From Megamerina dolium (taxonomy: Eukaryota > Arthropoda > Insecta > Diptera > Megamerinidae), in NCBI GenBank assembly GCA_963854835.1, contig OY978529.1, positions 39,490,055-39,554,054 on the forward strand: a stretch of 64,000 bases of DNA, in the 5' to 3' direction. This document shows positions 48,191-59,365 of this stretch, piece after piece; the stretch's first letter is position 1, and each line of letters starts with the position of its first letter. The notes below the pieces were generated by a model, which searched no databases, was not told the origin of the DNA, and worked only from the letters and a program-made list of their open reading frames with translations. Made by a program: the position numbers and the translations under genes.

Positions 48191-49615
48191 CATGAGTTTG
48201 TTTGTTCGCTGGCAAAAATAAACCCATGGACTAATTTTGAGCTATATCGCTTAAGAATTACGGCAGTCAGAGGTACAGTCAATGACTGGTCCTTCAATGG
48301 CAGCAATCCAAAGATGTACTTCAAAAGTGGGAACGACTTTCAATATCAAAGTCAGTGTATTTGTGAATTGAAAAGAAAATAAGAATCAGGTAAAAATATG
48401 GAACAGTTCGTCATAATATCCAGATGTTGATCTCATTTCAAAAATTTTGCTAGTGGACGAAGTAAAAAGTGATGAAGTCTAAATGTGAAGATTTTTGTTT
48501 TAGTTTTAAATATTTTTGTTAATAATTTTTTTTAGGATTTTTTGAACATTTAAGATTAAAAATTGTGGTGATTTTGTGATAATTTTTTTCTTGAAAATAC
48601 ACGAGTACACTTTTTCTTGTAAACACTACACCTTAGTACTTGTATACAATTGAATACAAACTAAACTCAAAATGCGGAAGAATACAAGATAAAAAAAAAA
48701 AAAGGAAGAAGAAGAGATGATGAAGGAAAATAAATAATATAATAGTAAAAGCAAAGTAAAGAAATTGCAAATCTTACAAGACAATATTTGCCGCCATATT
48801 TTAGCAACAATACAAACGCAGTAGGAGCATGCAATAATACTAAGTTGTACTAAACGTAACACACATACAGATACAAACATTGATGTGTGTGTGTGTGTGT
48901 GTATATATTTCATCGAAACAAATAAATAAACTTACAAAAATTGTTTTACGCTTCAACAAACCAAACTAAGAGTCTGCTAATGTTGCTACTATTGCAATCT
49001 GTAACCTGTAACTTGACTAACTGTATGATAAAATAAGAATAGAAAAAATTCAGTGAAAAAAAAAGTGATACTGCACAACTATACGCTTGAATGCAAAAAT
49101 GCATACGAGTCCAGTGAGAACGAAGTGAAAATGTGGCAACAAAATTATCAGCAGGTATATGAGCTTTAGGCAAATAGTAGATACTCGAATATGAGTAAGC
49201 TAACATATAAGCAAATGATGAACGTATACAGTAATTTTTACACACTATAATTGCGTCTGAGAAATGTGACAGCAAACAAATCAAATACAAATTGTTTGGT
49301 TTTATATTTTTTTGCCATCTCATCTATGAGTAAACATTTATATTCTTATGTAGTTTCTACTTTATTACATACGTATGTATCTCTCTTTTCATATTTTTTT
49401 GTTTTCTGCAAATATCGTGCTTGACTGATTGCCACAATTGGGCTTTGGCAGATTATGCGATAATCAGTTGCTACAATTGCCATGACAGCTTGGGTACTTA
49501 TACACACATACATGTGCATACATTGAACAAACAACAGTTTTTCATAATCACTCATTTTGGGTTTTTAAAGAAATAAAGGAAAATGATGGCAAGTCCATTG
49601 AAAAAAGTGCTCTGT
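48191..49615. other. non-coding stretch with microsatellites
   Basis: No gene recognised. The frame 48152-48382 starts in the array and runs on without a recognisable domain. There is a (GT)n tract at 48883-48902 and A runs near 48690-48703. Confidence 0.5.
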
Positions 49616-49619
49616 TGCA

Positions 49620-50880
49620 CTTAGTATTCATACTTTTGTATGAGAAGTAGGAGTGGTTTTTAACAAATTACGCCTATTCTTATATTTAATAATAAATAAC
49701 CAAATATAATTGTATGTACGGAGTTTTAGCTTGATAGCTTTATACTTTCATGTGAAAAGTGTGAAAAGATGCATTTAGAAGTACAAGTGTGTATGGGAGG
49801 TAGGTGTGATTTTTATCCGATTAAGGTGTTTTTCAAATATGAATATTAATTAGTAAATATAATCATATATACCAAATTTCAGTGTGTTAAATTAAAATTT
49901 TCGTACCCAAAATGTAAAAATATTCATTCGGAAGCACAAGTTTGTATGGGAGGTAGGTGTAGCTTTTATTTGATTTAACCCATTTTGAAATATGTGAACT
50001 AGTTAGGAAAGCTAAGCAAATGTACCAAGTTTCAGCTAGATACCTATATATTTTCGACCACATAGCGTGCAAAGGTGCTTACTTTCATATGGTAGATAGG
50101 CGTGGTTTTTATCGGATTACAATCATTCTCAATATTTTATGTATGTAAGTAAATATGACTGTGTATATCAATTTTCAGCATTATATCTGTATATTTCCGT
50201 AAGCAAAATATGAAAATACACCTTCAATATCAGACTTTTATATGGAAGGCATGTGTGATTTGTATGCAGCTACGCTTAATTTTATATATATAAATTCTGT
50301 GATAAAAATACATTCACATAGCTGGATATAGTGTTGTATCTTAACATTATGATGAATAAATTGTGAAAAAATACACTCAATAACATTTTTTTGTATGAAA
50401 GGTAGGCGTGGTTTTCATTGGATTACGCCCATTTTTTAATATATTAATTCTGTTGAGTGGGTAACATTATGTACCAAATTTGAATTCTATAGATTTACAT
50501 AATCGCGTTTAAAGTATGAATACGCTAATTCCATAGCATTTTTTGTATGGGAGGTAGGAGTAATTTTCATCTGATCATGCCCATTTACTACAAAATTAAT
50601 TTTGCTATAAGAATAACTTTATGTACCGTATTTGAGTAAAAAAACTTAATATTTTCATATGAAAAGAGTGAAAATACACATTTTACAACATACTTTTGTA
50701 TGGGAGGTAGGCGTGATTTTCATCGGATTTCTGCATATTTTAAGCTCGTTCGTTCATTTATACAAATTGTTCCAAAGACGAAGTTTTGGCTTGATAGCTC
50801 TATTATTTCACCATATATCGTGTGAAAAGTTAGATCGATATGGCAAAATCGAATACAATTGTGAACCTGATCCATATCCG
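49620..50880 (+). repeat. 153-bp family array (plus orientation), eight units, best preserved
   Basis: Boxes start at 49637, 49790, 49943, 50096, 50239, 50392, 50544 and 50697. Steps are 153, 153, 153, 143, 153, 152 and 153 bp. A typical unit reads box TGTATGGGAGGTAGGCGTGG, then 'ttttcatcggattacgccca', an AT stretch with 'taagtaaatataa', 'ttcagcttgatagct', 'tatttcgtgcaaaatgtg', 'aaaatacattca'. The short ORF at 50659-50883 is a frame through the last unit. Confidence 0.93.
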
Positions 50881-51254
50881 TAACGTTTTCTTATAGATTT
50901 TATTAACAGGAGAATAAAACCAATGTACCCTTGAATTTGTGCCATGAGCCTCTGAGAAACACCATTCTCTAACAGCCTAAAATAGAAATACCGAAGGACC
51001 CATTTTCATACGTAGTCCAGTTGAAGTCCACAAAATATTATTAAATATATAATTTATTTTATAATTTTTAAACATATCCCTATTTTTATTACATCAAATC
51101 TGACAAGAAATTTGAAATGCTTTTCTTATCATTTCTATACAAGTCAGAAAATGAACAACAACAACAAAACGTCAGATAAAAAGTAACTATAAAATATACT
51201 TTCAACATAATTGACATTGGTACATAACACAAGTATATAAGTGGTAGGAGTAAT

Positions 51255-51288
<34 letters not shown>

Positions 51289-52654
51289 GCAACAATAAAG
51301 AACAACATATTTTATAACTTTATATATTTCGTGTGTAAAAACTTAATTTAAGGATAAAGATAAGAGCATTTCATAAGAAGAGACTATTATATGACTAAGT
51401 GGAGCAAAACGGATGGTAGTTAACATTTTGACATTTAATCGAATTTCAAAATACTCATTCAACCATCTACATATATATACATACCTATATACATACATAT
51501 AGAGCAGCTTAATTTAACGAGCTACCCCCTACATTAGCTGATGTTCATCTGCATAAGAAATTTGATATCTTTCGTTCTTTAGGGACGAGTACTCTAAAAG
51601 AGATCATATGGCTCTGACTCCTCATTCTATCTGGTTTTGCCTGGTCACACAAAGCAAAGAAGGGATTAAAATTTAAACAAAACAATGTCATTTTGGAGAT
51701 TTTATTAGCAAACAGCACACCACACCCCGCCGAAAAATAAATACATTCAAATGTTTATGCATTTTGCAATAACTCTCGATCTTCTCATCGTCGCAGTTGA
51801 CGCATTTATTGCCATGACTACTACTACTGTGTTGCTTTAACTTTCATCTTAGTTAAGAAAAATATATACAAACACTACATATACATATATACACTATACT
51901 ACATATAGAGAACTCAATCAAATTGAAGAGTATACATACATATGGGGGAAACGAAAAAAAAAAAAAAATCAAAAATCCAACAACAGGCTACGTAAAAGGA
52001 TAATAGCAATGCTAAACTTTTTTATAGCAGGACATTAAGTTAAGCTGATTTATGTGTGACGATAGAAAGTGTTATTGTTTGGTTTTATTTTTATTTTTCT
52101 GTTTCTGTTCTCTGTTTCTGCGACAACAGCACAAGTTAAAGGGTTATAAATGAATGTATTGTGTACAAGAAAATGAGAAGAGAAAATGAAAAACAAAAAC
52201 AAAACAAAAATTGTAAACAAAATAATATAGTATGCTTTTAGGAGTTTAGCAGTTAACTTAGATTAATCAAGCGGTTTTATTATTGCGTTAAGTTGATCAT
52301 CATATTCTACATTCCAGTGGTACACAATATATTTTGTGTATGACTAGCACATAATACCAACACATATGTACATATATACGCTATATGTCGACATATGTAG
52401 GTAGGTAGTATAACTATTATTAAGCATAATAAATTTTGATAGCATTTAATATGAGAATAATCATATCAAAGCATATCTACTGCAATATTTTATTGCTGCG
52501 GCGAATAAAAATTGCCATTTAGCACTTGCTCAGAATTTGAGATGAACAAAAATTGTTATAGCACATGGTTTTCATAGAGAAAATGCCAATTACAATGCCA
52601 AAGGTTACAATTATAAAATGAAATATTTTGACAAGCCGAAAATTGGAAATAACA
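50881..52654. other. non-coding stretch with microsatellites
   Basis: No gene recognised. There are (CAA)n at 51255-51295 and an A run at 51956-51969. The motif CCTAAAAGCATAC lies on the minus strand at about 52231-52243. Confidence 0.5.
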
Positions 52655-52745
52655 AAAATCAAATGCAGCTCAGTGGGTTCAATTCCCGACTAAAGTAAAA
52701 TATTAATATCGACAGATTTTTCTTTCGAACATTACCCTTCGTACT
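52655..52745 (+). repeat. SINE 5' fragment
   Basis: 'atgcagctcagtgggttcaa' then 'ttcccgac' is a shortened tRNA-like head in which the A-box region is joined directly to the B-box (GGTTCAATTCC). 'tatcgacagatttttctttc' and 'gaacattacccttcg' then match the SINE body at 59098-59140. The 3' half is absent and 153-bp family sequence follows. Confidence 0.7.
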
Positions 52746-53209
52746 ATATATTAGTATATAAAGTTATTTTGATCACAGAATTGATATAGTACGAAACGAG
52801 TTTAATCGACTTTAAACCACTCTTATCTCTCGTACAAAATTATATTTATTGAATATGTTTTTTTCACAATTTTCAAGCATATAGTATGAAGTTACCAAGC
52901 TGAAACTCGATATGTATGATTTTATTGACAAAATAACTAAATTGCTTGAAAATGGATTGAATTGGATAAAAACTACACGCACCTTTTTTACAAAAGTATG
53001 TTTTGTAATGTGCGTTTGCAGACTTTTCCTAAGAAAAGATAGTCATTGTGACAGTACTTGATCAGTAGAATTTCGTTTGCATATAGTTTGGCATGCTTAC
53101 CACCCGGAGAACCTTATGCTTCCGTATGTATTTTTTCACACTTTCGGTATGAAAGTATTAAGTAATCAAGCTGAAACTCTGCATATATTAGTGTATTTGC
53201 CAACTAATA
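52746..53209 (-). repeat. 153-bp family array (minus orientation), decayed
   Basis: Box variants lie at about 52829, 52985 and 53103 (steps of 156 and 118). Unit phrases are 'aagctgaaactcgatatgta', 'aaaatggattgaattgg' and 'cttatgcttccgtatgtatt'. It is cut at 53210 by a mariner insertion and appears to continue for a few tens of bases after 53773. Confidence 0.72.
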
Positions 53210-53211
53210 TA

Positions 53212-53772
53212 TACAAGGTGGACAAATATGTATTGAGACTCGAACCATATCTCAGCAACCAAGTGCGCCATCTATGTGTGAGCACATGCGTTTTGAAGCT
53301 TCAACCTTCCTCTACTCTATTTGATGGCATTTGGTTGGCATTTAATGTTTATTGACATTAATTTTACAAAACACGTGTCCGTTTGATGTTGAAATTTTTA
53401 CATGAAATTTAACACACAGCACTCATTGTTCGTCAATTTTTGGCTCGGAATCAGATCTGTGTGTTGAATCACCCGCCGTATTCACCTGATTTGGCACCGT
53501 GCGACTTCTTTTTGTTCCCAAAACTGAAATTGAAGTTGAAAGGATGCTTTTTTGATGACATTCAGACCATACAACGGGCTTCGAAGAGGGCACTGCAGGC
53601 AATTCCGAAAAATGAGTTGGAACACGCGTTTGAATCACTATTAAATCGATGTAACAAGTGTATTGAATCAGGAGGAGAATATTTCGAATAAATATACCGA
53701 AAAATTTGAAGATATGGTGTTTTAATTGTATTTTCTAGAGGCAGTCTTAATACATAATTGTCACACCGTGTA
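53212..53772 (+). mobile_element. internally deleted mariner element (about 560 bp)
   Basis: The ends are imperfect inverted repeats of about 32 bp: left TACAAGGTGGACAAATATG and right (complement) TACACGGTGTGACAATTATG, both followed by GTATTGAGACT or GTATTAAGACT. TA dinucleotides flank both sides. It keeps only the last part of a mariner transposase on the plus strand, so at least two thirds of the gene is deleted. It is a different family from the rosa-type element at 12.5 kb. It is inserted in a 153-bp array. Confidence 0.82.
53413..53691 (+). pseudogene. mariner transposase, C-terminal remnant
   Basis: The frame begins directly after a TAA at 53410-53412 and reads HTALIVRQFLARNQ, then NHPPYSPDLAPCDFFLFPKL, then to YFE and a TAA at 53689-53691. 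HTA normally follows the second catalytic Asp (DNAxxHTA), which is missing. YSPDLAPCDFF carries the third Asp of DD34D mariners. The end KCIESGGEYFE is the standard mariner C-terminus. This is a typical deletion derivative with no activity of its own. Confidence 0.87.
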
Positions 53773-53774
53773 TA

Positions 53775-56320
53775 TAAATTGTAGATATTTTTGAATTGTC
53801 AAATTTTCAAAATTCATTTTAGAGTAAATATTTAATACAAATTTTGACTTCTTACGTATACGCTTTTCTCTAACATTTGCCGGTGATAAAATGCTTACGT
53901 TCTAATTTGAAAATGACAGAAAAAAAAATCATGATACATGAATTAATTGCAGAAAAACTTGTAATAAAAAAAGTGCCGAATGTCATATTAAATATGTGTA
54001 AATTTATATATTCGACACTCTGGTGAAATTGAACAAAAATAATAATTTTTTAACATCTTAATAAATGTTGACGTTAATTCAAAAAATCGATATTAATTCA
54101 GTACATGAAATTATTTCATACAAAATAATCCGCCCCTCAAAATATGCCATAAAATTTTGTAGTACTTTCGACATTAAATTAGTACATCAAAAAATATGCA
54201 CTCCTTAAAATATGCTATATAATTTTTTTTTAGCACTATTCTCTGAGCATTATGAATATAAAATTTAATTGAATACAGCATTTTTTGGGAAGTCTTCAAA
54301 AAATATTTCTACATACATTTTAACTTTGTACTTTGGAAATTTTTGAAATGCTGTTTTAAGTAAAAGCAAACATTTTAATGAAAACCGGCAAAAAGGAAAA
54401 CAACCACAAAAATATCTGAGCATAGCAAACTAAATACTATAGTTCACTGTACGTAGTATGTTTGTATGTTTCTTGAAATATGCGGTAGTAAATATGTAGA
54501 ATTTTGTACTAAGTACAAACATAAGTAGTTATAAGTCTGTAAAGAGTATGTAACTATATAGTAAAGTATGTACTATGCTACATACGTATGTATTTTGTAT
54601 GATATTTGTGTAAGACCTTGAGGCATGAAATTTCGGTTGTTTTAGTACCACGCACCTTTAATAGAATTATATACATTTAGATTCTAAAGAATTTGTGCAA
54701 TTTAAGTGCATCTCCCTGGCAGTTAACCCCTTATGGTATGTAGGTACTGATTTAAGGTTTTTCTCAAAGGATATGGTACACACTATTGTGTTTGAAATGT
54801 TGCTGAAATGTCAGAATAAACATAGACGCGCGCGCACACACACACATTCTAAACATTTTCATCTTTTGGCTTCGTGCTAAATGAATGTGTGTATTGGAGC
54901 ATGAAAAAAAGTAGAAGGAACAAACAAAAAAAAAAATATTTTAATTAATATAAATACATACTTTCTTTTTTTCTTTCAATATAATATTCTCTTAAATAGG
55001 CTTATATTACAAATAAATAGTCATCAGTCGAATTTTTTGTATGAAATGAATCTCGATTTAATGGCTAAATGTAATGAAATGTTGCACTACAATGCTCTAA
55101 ATGCTCTTTAAAATAATTAGCACAAAAATCCCAAAATGTTGTCTAAAACTTGGCAATCAAAAACTTCACAAACGAATAAAATCTGCTAAATGACATAAAC
55201 AAGAGCACGCATACATTCCTTCCTTCAACCACAAAAATGTTATTTGGGAAACCCTTTTTTAATTTGGGACATGTCCTTGCCAGCAAACCAAAAATGAACT
55301 GAACCAAACGAAACCATCACATAACTTGGAAAAACAAAAAAATTCAAAAACACAACAACAACAACAACAACAACAACAAAACTTTCCATATAAAATCTGA
55401 AATGGGACGACTTGCTGCTGTCAATAACAGCAGCCGTAGAGTAACAACTTGCAAAGAAGTAACAAAATATATATACAAATAAAGTACAAAAAAAAAGAAA
55501 AAAACAAAGAAAAATATGAAAATCCTTCAATAGAAAGACAGAAAAAAAAAAATAATTCACATGAAAATGTCAGCAAAGTGACCCATACTAAATTTTATAT
55601 GGCCCCAAAATGTATATTGGATAAAATAGCAAAGCATAAAATTTAATATACAAATAAAAAATAAAAAAAAAAAAAAAAAGAGGCAAATGAAAGAAAATAG
55701 ATCAATAACCTTTTGTGTATGCTCGTTTATACGAATATTCGAATATGCATGTAAGTACATATACAAGTACATACAGCGCCTATAGAAGTGAGCTAATTTA
55801 TGTTACATCAATAACATATTTCATAGATCCACAGGTGGGTAAGGTGAAGAATATGAACAGCAATTGTGATTTGTGTTGTCTCAATTTGATATTTTTGTAT
55901 ATTTTTTATGATTAAAATTACTCCCATTGTGACTCTTAACCTTTTTATGATTATTAAGAATTCTGGTTTTCGTTTAGTGCTTTAAATAAAGTTGAATATT
56001 TTTACCTTATACACTCTTTATGGAAGTTTGTGCAAGCGTGAGACATGAAATGATATATAAGTCATATATTTTACTACCTAGTATTTGATATTTATGGTAT
56101 TAAACAAAAAAAAACGCAGAAAACTATTCTCAGTCTTATGACTCAATGGATGGCATCAATGGCAAATATAATTTTCTCATGAATATATTCAAGGTATAAT
56201 GAAATGTGACATTATGTTTTTGATGATCTTATAGACCTTGAGACATTTTTTTTTGCCTGTTACTTATGTAAATCTACTTGCCAAATATCGTTGCTCTATG
56301 TGGAAAGTAAAGTAAGTTCT
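53775..56320. other. non-coding stretch with microsatellites
   Basis: No gene recognised. It contains (CA)n (54829-54846), (CAA)n (55353-55380) and long A runs (55661-55679). ORFs at 55240-55915 are low-complexity. Confidence 0.5.
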
Positions 56321-56951
56321 GGCGGTGTAAAGTTCAATAGTTCGTAAGTTATAGCGGTTAAAATTTTTTTAATTTTCGCAACTTTGTATGGTAGCTCCAT
56401 TAACCAGTGGCCGTGGCATGTTAATTTTTTGCCAAATTATTTCCAACTACCATATTAATCTAAATATTAATTATGATTGTTCTATACAGAAGATTGCAGA
56501 AGTTACAGCTGTTTCACTTTAAAAGGAGTACAGACACTTTGTATGGGAGCTACTATAAAAAGTGGGCGTGGCTTACCAATTTTCAGCAAGATTATGTAAC
56601 AGTATAATGTAACTCTATGTGACAAATATTGTTGTCCCATATGGTATATTAAGTGAGTTATAGCAAGTTAAAGATTTTGAAAATTCCGAGGTTAGTCACT
56701 TTGAATGCTTGGTGTGGGCGGGGCTATTGACCTATCATACCCAATATCAATCCCCTCCGTAGCTTTGGATCATAGGTTACTTATGCCAAATTTCGTCAAA
56801 ATAGCTCAATATTTGCTCAAGTTATCGTGCTAACCAGACGCACGGACGGACATCGTTAAATCGAAAATTTAAGCGACGCTGATCACGAATATATATATCT
56901 CAGAAGATTCCTTCAAGTGGTTACAAACATCTGACCGAAATGAATATACCA

Positions 56952-58036
56952 GAAGGCATGCGACACACTTAAGCGTAATTCCATCTGGATGGCTTTGAAT
57001 AGAAAAGCTGTCCCCCTGAAGCTGATTCGCCTCATAATGGCGCTATACGAGAACTCTGAGTTGGCGGTTCTACACAATGGTAACATCAGCGATTCATTCA
57101 CGACCAACGCTGGAGTACGGCAGGGCTGCCCTCTCTTCCCGCTTCTCTTCGCCATTGTGCTGGATGACGTCATGAGCAGCCTCACTCAGCACAAGAGAAC
57201 TGGAATTGTGTAGAATCTCGCACGGCAGCTTGAGGACTTGGACTTTGCCGATGACATTTGACTCCTCTCGCACAAATTCTCCGATATGCAAGCGAAGGCG
57301 AACAGTTTAGTCACGCTGGCACGCACCGTCGGATTAGAGATAAATATTGCGAAGATCAAAGCCATGAGACTCAATCATTCCAATAGAAGCCACATAATGA
57401 TTGACGGCTGTGCGATAGAATTCGTCGAAAGTTTCCGCTACCTCGGTTGCACGATAGCAACAGACGGGGGAGCTGAGGAGGATGCTAACTGCAGGATAAG
57501 CAAAGCAAAGACAGCATTTGGGCGGCTAAAATCAGTATGGGCAAATTCCCAAATATCCAGACGCATGAAATTATGAATATTCTCCGCATATGTGAAATCG
57601 ACACTACTGTACGGAAGTGAAACATGGCTGATCTCGAATTCCATCACGCAGAGACTGCAAGCTTTCGTCAACAAGTGTTTGAGGATCATTTGTAGAATTT
57701 TCTGGCCTAACACTATTACCAACGAGGCACTGTGACGTCTGACGAGCGAAGAGCCTATACTGATCCAGATTAAGCGTAGAAAGTGGCGTTGGATTGGCCA
57801 CACGCTAAGAAAGCAGCCAGATAGCATCACGCGAATGCCGCTTAAGTGGAATCCGCAAGGGAGCAGAGGCCGCGGACGACCAAGAAACACCTGGAGAAGA
57901 TCAACATTAGGAGAGCTAGCTGCTGCCAGCATCACATGGGAAAGCGCTAGATAAAGTGCCCAAAACCGAGTGCGATGGAAAAGCCTTGTGGAGGCCCTAT
58001 GCTCCAATTAGGAGTTTTAAGGAGAAAAAAAAAAAA
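56952..58036 (+). mobile_element. 5'-truncated LINE inserted in element C
   Basis: About 1.08 kb of a LINE: the second half of the reverse transcriptase and the C-terminus, ending in an A-rich tail (58024-58034). It interrupts the right end of element C, giving a clear order of events: C first, LINE later. Confidence 0.85.
56953..58011 (+). pseudogene. LINE reverse transcriptase C-terminal half, five in-frame stops
   Basis: One frame over the whole insert reads KLIRLIMALYEN, GVRQGCPLFPLLFAIVLDDV (the motif before the active site), then LDFADDI (catalytic Asp pair), TVGLEINIAK, FRYLGCTIATDGGAEED, LLYGSETWLISN, RRKWRWIGHTLR, GSRGRGRPRNTWRR and RWKSLVEALCSN. In-frame stops are TAG 57211, TGA 57259 (right after FADDI), TGA 57574, TGA 57733 and TAA 57952; the frame ends at TAG 58009. 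There are no frameshifts: only point changes have accumulated. The family differs from the LINE at 32940. Confidence 0.88.
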
Positions 58037-58139
58037 TTACATTATGCAGGGTATAAAAAAGAATCCACGAATTTCTGTGGGAGATGCATAAGCTAGTAGG
58101 AGTCGCTAGACTATAGTTATCCTAAATTAGAAGAAAATG

Positions 58140-58480
58140 TAAAGTAAGTTGTATTACAAGTTATGATATTTATATATTTTTTGGAGGCGCTATTTCGGTC
58201 TACCTTATTACCCTACGCACAAAATATGGTTATTCTGGATGAACAATTAAGTCAGTTATGGCGGTTTAAAATTTCAAAATCTTAATGGCGTTGTATAGGA
58301 GCTATATGAGATCATGGGTGAAGTTGGCCTAGATTTTGCTAAAATATTTCTCTTAATACATAAGATTAGCCTACAAACAGGTTGATGGTTGCCTTAAACG
58401 AAAGCATAACTATGTTATGGTGATTTGAAATTGTTTAAAACCCATTACATTTGTATGGGAGCTATATGAAATAGTCGCCT
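58140..58480 (+). repeat. distant relative of the A/153-bp repeat units
   Basis: 'gtataggagctatatga' (about 58295) and 'tgtatgggagctatatgaaa' (about 58452), with 'agttatggcggtttaaaatt' (about 58254) and 'tatggtgatttgaaattg' (about 58416), are pairs about 157 and 162 bp apart. They look like two units of the superfamily without the GGGCGTGG part. Confidence 0.5.
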
Positions 58481-59030
58481 TTACAGGTCTATTTACCTGT
58501 GTGGTATTTTTGGCTTGGATTGATTAATGATTTTGAAATTCAATTGGGCTTGACAGGAATAAGAAAAGATGTAAACCTAACCGAAATCATATATATTTGC
58601 ATTTGAAATTGTGTCGAATATATCATAAAAGATGATAAGAGTGCATTATTCTGAGATCTAAATCAAATTTGAGTTAGATTTTAGCAAGAAAAAGCAACGA
58701 TATAAATCTGAACGAAATCGATTCACCGGCAAACCACAAAGATATGAGCATTCGAAGTTGTCTTCAATATATGAAAATACAAGAAAGTGAAAAATAGTGC
58801 ATTACTTCATTGGACGCCCGGAAAAAATTTGTTAGAATATGATAGTTGCCACCAATTGCGCACTTTAGTGTATTAATAGATGTCTATGCCAGAATGCACA
58901 AAATGTCGTGCACTGCCTATACAATTAATATTGAGTTTGAGTGGTTTGGCAACCCATATTAACTGTTATGCTCTCTCTTCCTCTCGTGCTCTCTTTATTC
59001 CGTTTTTATTTTTTACATTTATACTTTTTT
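58481..59030. other. non-coding stretch, possible two-unit tandem repeat
   Basis: Two similar passages, 'gaaatcatat ... gcatttgaaattgt ... gtgcattatt' (58580-58648) and 'gaaatcgatt ... gcattcgaagttgt ... gtgcattact' (58706-58805), suggest a diverged duplication of about 150 bp. No gene is visible. Confidence 0.4.
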
Positions 59031-59365
59031 TGCCGTAGCTCAGTGGTTAGTGTACGTCGTGGTTCAATTTACGGCTGAACAACATAACAAATTTGGTATC
59101 GAAAGATTTTTCTTTAGAACGGTACCCACCTTTCGGCAAGCAATTGGTAATTCTTCCGACAGTTTGACAATTTGCTATGGAAAAGCTTCTAAAAGAACTC
59201 AGTGACAAAGCTCAGAAAAGCGATGTCGCAAGAGTTCTGCCGTTCGAAATCGGCTAAAATAAGTAGGTACCTTCTAATACTGTCCAAAATTTAACACGCA
59301 CATCAGTAGTGGAAGAGAAGCTCGGCCAAAGAGCGCTTCGGGGCTTTAAGTGCCACATAGTTATT
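59031..59365 (+). mobile_element. tRNA-derived SINE, full length (plus strand)
   Basis: It starts with a tRNA-like head: TGCCGTAGCTCAGTGGTTAG (A box 59036-59046), then TGTACGTCGTGGTTCAATTT (B box at 59061-59071). About 20 bp between the boxes are missing compared with the minus-strand copy. The body is 'gatttttctttagaacggta', 'aattcttccgacagt', 'gatgtcgcaagagttctgc' and 'taggtaccttctaatactgt'. The 3' hairpin region AGCGC-TTCG-GGGCT has one mismatched pair, and the copy ends 'ttaagtgccacatag'. Length of about 335 bp equals that of the copy at 25682-26016, so both are near full length. Confidence 0.85.
59036..59071 (+). promoter_or_regulatory. Pol III A and B boxes of the SINE
   Basis: TAGCTCAGTGG (59036-59046) and GGTTCAATTTA (59061-59071). 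The spacing between box starts is only 25 bp, shorter than normal, and the B box has changes at its end, so this copy is probably a poor template. Confidence 0.65.

Larger units (their letters stand above)
56325..58058 (+). mobile_element. element C: 5'-truncated A-type element split by a LINE
   Basis: The segment 56325-56951 aligns with the right half of element A: boxes 'ctttgtatggtagctcc' (about 56383) and 'ctttgtatgggagctac' (about 56538), 'gcttggtgtgggcgggg', 'aatagctcaatatttgctca', and a tract with only two GACG units. It stops inside the conserved right end at 'gaatatacca' and resumes after the LINE with 'attatgcagggtataaaa' (58040-58057), the right inverted end. About six bases of the A/B sequence at the junction are missing, so the LINE made a small target deletion rather than a clear duplication. 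Overall divergence from A is higher than that of B. Confidence 0.8.

Noticed and set aside
48152..48382. 76-residue ORF starting in the 153-bp box
   Set aside because: Its first third is repeat sequence and the remainder matches nothing I know; no splice or start evidence.
56913..57185. Minus-strand ORFs around 56.9-58.0 kb
   Set aside because: Shadows of the plus-strand LINE frame.
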